This document shows, in pieces, positions 1-5,061 of a stretch of 7,492 nt of DNA. Under the pieces are notes generated by a model that saw nothing but the letters and a program-made list of their open reading frames with translations, searched no databases and was not told the DNA's origin. A program made the position numbers and the translations under genes. How positions within the stretch are numbered: position 1 is the first letter of the stretch; every line of letters starts with the position of its first letter. Source of the stretch: an uncultured Prevotella sp. (lineage in GTDB: Bacteria > Bacteroidota > Bacteroidia > Bacteroidales > Bacteroidaceae); contig CAKMOD010000002.1 in assembly GCA_927910885.1 (NCBI GenBank), forward strand, positions 1 through 7,492, given 5' to 3'.

Positions 1-175
1 AATAAAAGACAAGGTAATATAAGTAGACAAGTAAACAGGTTGACGAGTGAACGAGTTGCTTGTAATAAAAGACAAGGTTAGTGGACGAGTGAACAAGGTG
101 GACAAGTGGACGAGTTGCTTGTAATAAAAAGCAAGGTAACAGAAGAACACAAGTTAGTAGACGAGTAGACTGGAA
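1..175. repeat. Degenerate tandem array with 8-bp period in about 60-bp higher-order units
   Basis: The phrase AATAAAAGACAAGG starts at 1 and 64, and a variant (AATAAAAAGCAAGG) starts at 123, so there are two full higher-order units (63 and 59 bp) and a partial third. Within the units an 8-base word of form AGTRRACR is repeated in phase: AGTAGACA 22-29, AGTAAACA 30-37, GGTTGACG 38-45, AGTGAACG 46-53, AGTTGCTT 54-61. The first two units both close with ACGAGTTGCTTGT. The array may continue to the left of the window. No reading frame of note crosses it. Function unknown; similar purine-rich arrays lie between genes in some Prevotella genomes, by recollection only. Confidence 0.7.
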
Positions 176-235
176 GACAGATTTGTAAACTCTTTTCGAA
201 CATTTCAAAAACAATACATGCTCTTTTGCCTTCGA

Positions 236-319
236 GAAGATGCCTAATTGGCTTGTAAAAGATGCCCTTTTGAGGTCTTGTTAACGCCCTTTTAAACCCT
301 TACTAACGCCCTTTTAAAA
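236..319. repeat. Dispersed intergenic repeat, copy A (truncated, internally duplicated)
   Basis: This stretch reads GAAGATGCCTAATTGGCTTG, then AAAAGATGCCCTTTTGA, then two copies of TAACGCCCTTTTAAA (282-296 and 304-318) 22 bp apart. It matches the element at 1337-1417 over most of its length (GATGCCTAATTG, TTGTAAAAGATGCC, CTTACTAA, GCCCTTTTRAA). It lacks the right-hand inverted arm present in that copy, so it looks like a truncated or rearranged copy. No protein-coding content is seen. Confidence 0.65.
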
Positions 320-620
320 TACAGCTTAGCAAGACACTGATAATATGAGGGTTACAACACTGACGAAAAACCGTCATTTATGTGCTTTTTCAGGGCAAAA
401 ACGTTAGTGGTAATGTAAACATATTTCCAAATTACCAAAGCGTATCAGCAATACTTACGCTACACCTCTGTCGCTCTTTGCGCCTTCGCCACCTCCGAGA
501 TATTGTCTTTATGCTTTCATCTCTGTGTTCTCCCTCTCTCTGTGCCTTTTATATGTAGTAGGCTTAATTTGTCAGAGTTTTTAAACACTTCTTTATCAGA
601 AAATAAAGATTAATAGGTAT
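320..620. other. Non-coding stretch without recognisable features
   Basis: Three hundred AT-rich bases with no credible reading frame, RNA gene or long repeat. The only local structure noticed is a 5-bp dyad TGACG/CGTCA around 361-376, too short to call. The pyrimidine-rich segment at about 460-550 (CTCTGTCGC, CTCCCTCTCTCTGTGCC) has no obvious role. Confidence 0.5.
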
Positions 621-623
621 TGC

Positions 624-650
624 TTGTTTCATCCTTTATTCGTATTTTTG
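624..650 (+). promoter_or_regulatory. Candidate Bacteroidota sigma-A promoter upstream of the lipoprotein
   Basis: TATTTTTG at 643-650 fits the Bacteroidota -7 consensus TAnnTTTG exactly. A TTG at 624-626 lies 16 bases upstream, near the expected -33 position though slightly close. Transcription would start around 655-660, ahead of the broken leader at 690 and about 160 bases before the lipoprotein start. Such AT-rich matches arise easily by chance. Confidence 0.4.
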
Positions 651-689
651 CAAAGAAATCATATTTGACAAATCTTAAACCCATAGAAC

Positions 690-754
690 ATGAGAAAAGA
701 AACTTAATATTACTATCTCTTATTGTTATCTCCTCTTGCAATAACGAGGATTAG
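690..754 (+). pseudogene. Relic of a lipoprotein signal peptide (frameshifted leader)
   Basis: From ATG 690 the literal reading is MRKET and stop. Adding one A to the AAAA run at 695-698 gives a typical lipoprotein leader: MRKR, a hydrophobic stretch LILLSLIVIS, then SCNNED and a TAG stop at 752-754. It resembles the start of the intact lipoprotein downstream (MIKRFLLF... SCSNED). It is probably the 5' remnant of a related or duplicated lipoprotein gene, with nothing recognisable beyond the acidic residues. A TTG at 665 is in frame with the leader, so a 29-residue peptide cannot be excluded. Confidence 0.4.
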
Positions 755-818
755 TAACAATAGCCAACATCGCAACCAAAAATACACTTAATATTCACAC
801 AACTAAACATTTACCGCA

Positions 819-1280
819 ATGATGATTAAAAGATTTCTGCTATTTATAGCTGTTATTCTAATGGTTTCCTGCTCTAACGAAGATAGGAATAAAATACCAG
901 GCATTACCCCAAGTCAGATAGAACTATCCACTGCACATCCAGAAGGCCTTTTCCAGTTTATAGAAGGTGATTATGCGATGTATGATTTTAGGATTGATTA
1001 TGGGAAGATTGACACTGAAGTATCAAAAAGAATAACCAAAGAGATTTTATCAAAGGAACAGACTGTCGTAGAACTTTCTGATGGGAATAAAGCCACAATT
1101 TATTGTAAAAATGGCATACTCCAGAAAATAGAATTTGACTTTATGACAATAAGCAAGGTACAGACAGGAAAATATAAAGTCCAATTGAACAAAAATAGTA
1201 TCCAGCAAGTACCTGTAGCAATTTCCTTTGGATTTAGTGTTCCTGATGGAATCTCTAATATTGCAATAACGTTTAGATAG
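819..1280 (+). CDS. Small secreted lipoprotein of unknown function
   Basis: 153 residues. The N-terminus is a type II signal peptide: basic MMIKR, hydrophobic core FLLFIAVIL, then lipobox MVSC with Cys18 as the likely lipidated residue. The next residues are SNEDRN; acidic residues just after the lipidated Cys resemble the Bacteroidota lipoprotein export signal, so display on the outer membrane surface is possible (inference). The mature part is about 135 residues, polar, with alternating hydrophobic residues suggesting a beta-rich fold. No family is recognised. Either ATG (819 or 822) could be the start; no Shine-Dalgarno is seen, usual for the phylum. It stands alone between repeats, and its product gives no link to the restriction locus. 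It could be cargo of the region or simply a neighbour. Confidence 0.8.
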   Translation: MMIKRFLLFIAVILMVSCSNEDRNKIPGITPSQIELSTAHPEGLFQFIEGDYAMYDFRIDYGKIDTEVSKRITKEILSKEQTVVELSDGNKATIYCKNGILQKIEFDFMTISKVQTGKYKVQLNKNSIQQVPVAISFGFSVPDGISNIAITFR

Positions 1281-1288
1281 CAAAAGAG

Positions 1289-1309
1289 ATAAAAAAGATA
1301 TTTTTTTAT
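1289..1309 (+). terminator. Weak A/T hairpin after the lipoprotein gene
   Basis: Nine bases after the lipoprotein stop, ATAAAAAA (1289-1296) pairs with TTTTTTAT (1302-1309) across a short loop. The stem has no G-C pairs, so it would be weak, but the run of seven T's makes an intrinsic terminator plausible. Confidence 0.3.
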
Positions 1310-1336
1310 TAGAATCCTCATGCACCTTTAGATTCT

Positions 1337-1417
1337 AAAAGATGCCTAATTGACTTGTAAAAGATGCCTTTTAAGCCCCTTACTAAGGCCCTTTTGAAGT
1401 CTAATTAGGCATCTTTT
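1337..1417. repeat. Dispersed intergenic repeat, copy B, with inverted terminal arms (MITE- or REP-like)
   Basis: About 81 bp. The left arm AAAAGATGCCTAATTGACTT (1337-1356) is matched by the reverse complement of 1397-1417 (AAAAGATGCCTAATT then AGACTT), with one extra base. The interior holds TTGTAAAAGATGCC and CCCCTTACTAAGGCCCTTTT, shared with copy A at 236-319. It has no coding capacity, so it is either a non-autonomous mobile repeat or a REP-like element; transcribed, it would fold into a long hairpin. No target-site duplication was evident. The remaining bases to 1606 hold nothing recognisable. Confidence 0.65.
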
Positions 1418-1606
1418 CTTGTACAACTTCATAACCAACTAATTTTCCACTGCTTACAACCTTACTTTTTTCACGTGTTTTTCCACATTATTTTAAGTGA
1501 TCTCCTCAAATTTATGTAATGACTTTTCACCCCCCTATCCAAACAGATAAACAAGATACTTAAAATAGATGGGCATAACCTATTCTTACAAACTCAAACA
1601 TAAGGT

Positions 1607-1632
1607 ATAACGGACATTATAAGCAGTTGCCC
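1607..1632 (+). repeat. Recombination-like site S1 (start of silent hsdS cassette 1)
   Basis: ATAACGGACATTAT at 1607-1620, spacer AAGC, then AGTTGCCC at 1625-1632. The same 14-bp core and 8-bp flank occur at 3023-3048 (same strand) and at 3971-3996 (opposite strand, inside hsdS). The core is partly palindromic, ATAA..G..C..TTAT, as expected of a tyrosine-recombinase crossover site. The hsdS frame across it reads NGHYKQLP, matching NGHYPKLP in the expressed gene. Confidence 0.75.
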
Positions 1633-2146
1633 TATAATTGGCATTGGTTAAAGGGAAAATATATTTTTTCACCTATGAAGTCAATAAAACCAAGTGGTGA
1701 AGACTTTTTGTATATTGATATAGAATCCATTGATAATAAAAAGCAGATTATTAATGAAGTAAAAAATATAAAAACAGCAAACGCCCCAAGTCGGGCAAGT
1801 CGATATACAAAGAAAGGAGATGTTGTCTTTTCAATGGTACGTCCATATTTACGTAATATAGCAAAATAGAAAGAGATAATTGTATCGCTTCTACAGGCTT
1901 TTTGTATGCAGCCCTATAAAAGAGATCTTATTATCAACCTATTGTTACTATCTGATGATATCCAGTTATGTTGTAGATGGACTCAATCATTTTATGAAAG
2001 GAGATAATTCTCCATCTATTAATAAAAAAGATATTGACGAGTGGCTCTTTCCTATACCTCCTATTGCTGAACAACTACGTATAGTCGATAAAATAGAAAA
2101 GCTATTATTACCTTTATCGGAAATTCAGAAAACCTTAGAGATGTAA
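1609..2146 (+). pseudogene. hsdS: Silent hsdS 3' cassette 1 (alternative TRD2, two frameshifts)
   Basis: A startless half-gene for a Type I specificity subunit. It opens at S1 with NGHYKQLPYNWHW, in the frame that would join the expressed hsdS after inversion. It continues as a target-recognition domain (RYTKKGDVVFSMVRPYLRN is typical HsdS sequence) and ends with the proximal helix signature PIPPIAEQLRIVDKIEKLL and a stop at 2146. Two single-base losses break it. AAAA at 1863-1866 needs one more A (giving NIAKIERDNCIAS instead of a TAG at 1867-1869), and TTTTT at 1899-1903 needs one more T (giving GFFVCSPIKEIL). Before the first break about 87 codons are open, and from about 1880 onward the frame is open again. 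No promoter or start codon is seen, so it is probably not expressed where it lies. It is a donor of DNA specificity, usable only if the indels are repaired or are sequencing errors. Confidence 0.8.
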
Positions 2147-2162
2147 TAGATATCATCTCTAA
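2135..2162. terminator. Hairpin between convergent cassette 1 and recombinase
   Basis: TTAGAGATG (2135-2143) and CATCTCTAA (2154-2162) form a perfect 9-bp stem around a 10-base loop that contains the cassette stop codon. It sits between two convergent gene ends and could stop transcription from either side, though neither flank carries a strong T run. Confidence 0.4.
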
Positions 2163-2175
2163 AGTTCTATACTAT

Positions 2176-2979
2176 TTACCAATTCACCACCCTATCAACA
2201 ATTTTCTGCTGTTCGCTGGCAGTACGTCGCAGGTAGATACGTGTTGTCTCTATGCTTTCATGCCCCATAAGGTCGGCTAACAAAGCAAGATCATTGAAGC
2301 GGTCGAGGAAGTTCTTGGCAAAGCGGTGACGAAAGGAGTGAGGATAGACCACATCACGATTCAATCCATATTTCTCTGCAAAATGCTTCAGTTGTTGGGC
2401 TATCCCTCGTGTCGTAATCCGTTGCCCGAAACGATTGAGGAAGATATAACCTGATGATAGTTCTTTCTCTTTAATCCATTTAGTCGCTTCTATTCGTAAA
2501 GTCTTAGGGATATACAGCCGTCGAATCTTTCCTCCTTTACTGTACAAGTCAAGATAACCTACTTGCACGTGTTCTGCCTTGATATGCAGAAGTTCGCTAA
2601 CACGTGCACCTGTTGCTGCCATAAACCAAACGATAAAGTACCATTCATCATAACCATCTGTTTTGAGCTTTGTTTTCAGGAACTTATAATCAGCATCACT
2701 GATTACGTTCTCCAGAAAGTTCTTTTGCTGAACCTTGACGAATTTCACTTTAAGCTTCTCCTGTTTCGTAAACTCCAAGTATTTGTTTATCGCTTGCAAT
2801 CGCAGGTTAACAGTCTGTGGCTTAAAGTTCTCTACCAAATACCCTTTGTAAGCCAAAAGATTCTTCTTGTTTACCTCCTTATAATGATTAAGGAAATAGT
2901 CCACCGTCCATAGATATGACGTGATGGTGTTTTTTGCCAAATTAGTTTTGGCAAGATGCTTTTGAAATGTTGTTACCAT
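2176..2979 (-). CDS. Tyrosine recombinase (XerC/D-like), probable hsdS invertase
   Basis: 267 residues from ATG 2979. An open frame extends upstream to a TTG at 3051, but those 24 residues merely translate the S2 site and its flank, so I prefer the ATG. Residues 1-80 are an N-terminal SAM-like DNA-binding domain (KNTITSYLWTVDYFL...). The catalytic domain carries all expected residues: Arg126 (GARVSEL), Lys148 (YSKGGK), His214 and Arg217 (HSFRHRF), His240 (LMGHESIETT) and nucleophile Tyr249 (RIYL). Length and motifs are those of simple XerC/D-type or phage-type integrases. It lies between the two silent hsdS cassettes, beside S2 and co-directional with the hsdRMS genes. From this context its likely job is to invert hsdS segments at the three sites; no direct evidence of activity is visible. 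Expression may come from hsdS read-through or from a promoter in 2980-3050, where none was clear. Confidence 0.9.
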   Translation of the reverse strand: MVTTFQKHLAKTNLAKNTITSYLWTVDYFLNHYKEVNKKNLLAYKGYLVENFKPQTVNLRLQAINKYLEFTKQEKLKVKFVKVQQKNFLENVISDADYKFLKTKLKTDGYDEWYFIVWFMAATGARVSELLHIKAEHVQVGYLDLYSKGGKIRRLYIPKTLRIEATKWIKEKELSSGYIFLNRFGQRITTRGIAQQLKHFAEKYGLNRDVVYPHSFRHRFAKNFLDRFNDLALLADLMGHESIETTRIYLRRTASEQQKIVDRVVNW

Positions 2980-3022
2980 ATTACATTGATTTTGAATGAA
3001 TATCGTAACAATAACGTAGACT

Positions 3023-3048
3023 ATAACGGACATTATCCGAAGTTGCCC
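3023..3048 (+). repeat. Recombination-like site S2 (start of silent hsdS cassette 2)
   Basis: ATAACGGACATTAT at 3023-3036, spacer CCGA, then AGTTGCCC at 3041-3048. The 26 bases are identical to S3 inside hsdS but inverted. Past 3048 this copy has an extra C (CCCC at 3046-3049, against CCC in hsdS), then matches again as AAAGGGTGGGCTAT before diverging. It lies immediately upstream of the recombinase gene, in divergent orientation. Confidence 0.8.
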
Positions 3049-3511
3049 CAAAGGGTGGGCTATGTGCAGATTGGAAGATATTGTAGAATATGAGCAGCCA
3101 ATAGCATATATTGTAAAGTCAACTGCGTATAGTGATGATTATTCAACTCCCGTACTCACAGCAGGTAAATCGTTTATAATAGGGTATACAGACGAAACAG
3201 AAGGTATCTATAATAATTTACCTTGCATTATTTTTGATGACTTTACGACAGCCTCCCGATTAGTTGACTTCCCTTTCAAGGTTAAGTCGTCAGCTATGAA
3301 AATTCTACAAGTTAATAAAGTTATTGATATAGAATATGTATCATTGTTTATGTCTATAACACGACTTGTTGGTGACACACATAAACGATATTGGATATCA
3401 GAATATTCAAAATTAGAAATACCTATACCTCCACAAAAGGAGCAAAAAAGAATAATTAGAATAATTCATCAACTATTTAAAAACTTAGAAACTATTGAGG
3501 AGAACTTATAA
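3025..3511 (+). pseudogene. hsdS: Silent hsdS 3' cassette 2 (alternative TRD2, one frameshift)
   Basis: The second startless hsdS half-gene. It begins NGHYPKLP as in the expressed gene, but the CCCC run at 3046-3049 has one base too many. Read literally it becomes PQRVGYVQIGRYCRI and stops; with three C's it reads PKGWAMCRLEDIVEYEQ and stays open to the stop at 3509-3511. The frame from ATG 3062 is open for 149 residues. It contains a TRD (TPVLTAGKSFIIGYTDE, IIFDDFTTASRLVDFPFKVK, a common HsdS TRD pattern) and then the conserved helix start IPIPPQKEQKRIIRIIHQL, ending LETIEENL. The end is nearly identical to the end of the expressed hsdS (LNTIEESL), and the two genes meet tail to tail. No promoter or start for a full S subunit is present. 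After S2/S3 inversion it would become TRD2 of hsdS, but out of frame unless the extra C is lost. Confidence 0.85.
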
Positions 3512-3526
3512 GCTCTCCTCAATAGT
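3491..3526. terminator. 36-bp near-perfect palindrome at the tail-to-tail hsdS ends
   Basis: ACTATTGAGGAGA (3491-3503) is inverted as TCTCCTCAATAGT (3514-3526), and the centre CTTATAAG (3505-3512) is itself palindromic. Only the pair 3504/3513 mismatches. The two convergent stop codons are back to back at the centre (TTA 3506-3508 on minus, TAA 3509-3511 on plus). It arises because both cassettes share their 3' ends. It could act as a bidirectional terminator hairpin and marks the outer limit of homology between the swapped halves. Confidence 0.6.
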
Positions 3527-4339
3527 ATTAAGTTTGTTGAATGCGGTATTTATTGCACAAACTATTCTTTCTTGTTCAGCATAAGGTGGGATAGGCACTT
3601 GAATCGCTTTAAACAACTTCTTATTCAAGTGTGGAATAGCAGAACCAACTTTGTTTTCACGCAGAGCTTTTCTGTTTTGAGTGATAATGTACAAGATGTA
3701 TTCTTTGTTCATATTCACGTCAAAACTTAGTTGTTTGTAAGTGCTTCCTTGATACCCTTCTATTGGAGTTATAAAGACTTCGCCAGAGTTCTCTCCATCA
3801 ACTAAAATCATACAAGTATTAGCAGAAACATATCTACCCTCTTTTATTATCTTCCCATCGGAAAGCCCTCTTAAAAATCTTGCATCTAAATTGGTTAATG
3901 CTCTGTTCTTTAGCTTTTCTCCATCAATTAGTCTACATACCTCTTGCATCGAAGTTATAGCCCACCCTTTGGGCAACTTCGGATAATGTCCGTTATCACA
4001 AGTGATTTCAGCCTTTGGATTGATACGTTTGAGGAGTTCTGAAGCGGGCTCATCGTTTGGATCTTGAGGGACAAGTTTACCATGAATCGCAAGATCGAGG
4101 ATTTTGTTCTTTGCCTGCTTGATGGTGCTTTGCAAGTCAGCCTTACCTTGTTCGATAATATCAATAAGTTTGAACCAACGTTTAATTTCAGCAGCAATGC
4201 GTTGCTGTTCTGCAAAAGGAGGAAGTGCGATATACAGATTTAGTGTACTTTCTGAGCCTATATTACCTTGACTAACATTTCCTGTTTCTGTAGAAAATAT
4301 GGCATCTAATACATACTCTCCTTTTAATGCAAAACACAA
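3506..4339 (-). pseudogene. hsdS: Type I specificity subunit HsdS, C-terminal part (end of TRD1, central helices, TRD2)
   Basis: 277 open codons continuing the gene that starts at 4909; same frame number as the N-terminal part, but cut from it by stops at 4360-4358 and 4351-4349. No convincing start exists here (only TTG 4339), so this is the separated 3' part of one gene. In order: the end of TRD1 (ALKGEYVLDAIF, TGNVSQGNIGSESTLNL); the central conserved helices from LPPFAEQQRIAAEI (39-52) to ASELLKRI (106), which repeats the protein's N-terminus with 22 identical residues at 79-100; junction NGHYPKLP (116-123), coded by site S3; TRD2 (about 125-248); and the distal helix IPIPPYAEQERIVCAINTAF ending at 277. 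In the enzyme, HsdS holds two HsdM and fixes the bipartite recognition sequence, one TRD per half. TRD2 is the exchangeable part. If translated alone it could act as a single-TRD half subunit, as reported for truncated S proteins, but initiation is doubtful. Confidence 0.85.
3971..3996 (-). repeat. Recombination-like site S3 inside hsdS, at the central-region/TRD2 junction
   Basis: On the minus strand, ATAACGGACATTAT (3996-3983), spacer CCGA, AGTTGCCC (3978-3971). It is inverted relative to S1 and S2, so recombination with either would flip the DNA between. S2 x S3 would invert about 0.97 kb; S1 x S3 about 2.4 kb, including the recombinase. It codes for NGHYPKLP, so the N-terminal frame passes directly into the incoming cassette. 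Confidence 0.8.
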
Positions 4340-4357
4340 AAAAATCTATATCAATTT

Positions 4358-4909
4358 CTAATGAAATACGCTTAAGACATCCAACTCGTTGATCAAAAGA
4401 AGTTTTTTTTGAGTGCTTGGTACTTTAACAGAGTAGAAATAATCACGTTTCCCTTTAGTACCCGTCATTGTGAAAAGGATATCATCTTTTTCTAATAGAT
4501 ATTTTTCGGTCTCTTTTGCAATTATATCTTTAACAAAAACAGGTTGCGTGTCAAGTATGAGATTGTCATTCTTGACATTCCCAATTCGTACAACTTGCCA
4601 CTCAGAGCTACTTACATAAGTGTTACTTTTATATGCGTACCCTCCTTGGAACAAGACAATATCATCAAGTTTACACCACACCCACCCACTTGGCACCTCA
4701 AACGGCACCTCCTGTTTATCACAGGCAGCATCAGAAGTCTTTGTAGTCTTTCGGCTACGCTTGATTTTCCCTTCTTTAATCAGGCGTTCCTTTTCTGCTC
4801 GGATACGTTCAAGGAGGACCGATGCTGGTTCATCGTTCGGGTCTTGTGGCACGAGTTTACCATGAATGGCAAGGTCTAATATCTTTTGTCTTAACTTCTT
4901 TGTGTCCAT
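4358..4909 (-). CDS. hsdS: Type I specificity subunit HsdS, N-terminal part (conserved region and most of TRD1)
   Basis: This carries the real hsdS start (ATG 4909) but ends early at 183 residues; the repaired gene would reach 3506, about 467 residues, a normal HsdS length. Residues 1-36 are the conserved N-terminal segment; 22 of them (9-30) recur identically in the middle of the protein, the half-repeat symmetry of S subunits. A charged linker (37-66) precedes TRD1 from about 70 (VPSGWVWCKLDDIVLFQGG... VVRIGNV, DDILFTMTGTKG). After VPSTQKK the frame is lost at about 4395-4410. One more base in the A8 run (4403-4410) or the TTTT run (coding strand, 4395-4398) restores FDQRVGCLKRISLEID, typical HsdS sequence, and a second one-base change near 4331-4344 brings back the downstream frame. 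Ending before the central helices, the literal product probably cannot hold two HsdM. It starts 152 bases after hsdM. Confidence 0.85.
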   Translation of the reverse strand: MDTKKLRQKILDLAIHGKLVPQDPNDEPASVLLERIRAEKERLIKEGKIKRSRKTTKTSDAACDKQEVPFEVPSGWVWCKLDDIVLFQGGYAYKSNTYVSSSEWQVVRIGNVKNDNLILDTQPVFVKDIIAKETEKYLLEKDDILFTMTGTKGKRDYFYSVKVPSTQKKLLLINELDVLSVFH

Positions 4910-5061
4910 GATTTACCAATTAATTGTTTGTGGGGGGTGTCCGTCCTGTGAAAGTCTGAATTTTGGATAGTTGTACAGACGTTGTTTGTACGATGGCCAT
5001 AACATCTGCAGTTGTCTCCACTATCGTTCCTGACCTAACATCACATTACTATCCGTACCAT
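4910..5061 (-). other. 152-bp gap between hsdM and hsdS
   Basis: Unlike the one-base hsdR-hsdM gap, hsdM and hsdS are 152 bases apart. A 30-codon frame (ATG 5005 to TAA 4913; MLWPSYKQRLYNYPKF then RLSQDGHPPQTINW) lies just ahead of hsdS, but nothing shows that it is translated. A C/G run (GTGGGGGGTGTCC on plus, about 4930-4942) is present. No promoter matching TAnnTTTG was found in it, so hsdS probably relies on read-through from hsdM. Confidence 0.35.

Noticed and set aside
1..175. Possible CRISPR array
   Set aside because: Repeats are degenerate and phased at 8 bp, with no constant repeat separated by unique spacers and no cas genes in the window.
361..376. Small dyad TGACG/CGTCA as an operator or terminator
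   Set aside because: Only five base pairs, no following T run and no adjacent gene end.
1050..1325. Minus-strand reading frames opposite the lipoprotein
   Set aside because: Composition is that of an antisense shadow, with no family resemblance; the plus-strand frame has a signal peptide and lipobox.
2980..3051. Recombinase start at TTG 3051 (24 extra residues)
   Set aside because: The extension translates the S2 site and its flank and lacks family resemblance; ATG 2979 starts a normal-length recombinase.
3955..4215. Minus-strand 86-codon frame within hsdS
   Set aside because: It overlaps the frame holding the HsdS helices and TRD2 junction and has no resemblance to a known protein; unlikely to be a separate gene.
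4544..4879. Plus-strand frames opposite the hsdS start
   Set aside because: They lie antisense to clear HsdS sequence and show no recognisable protein features.
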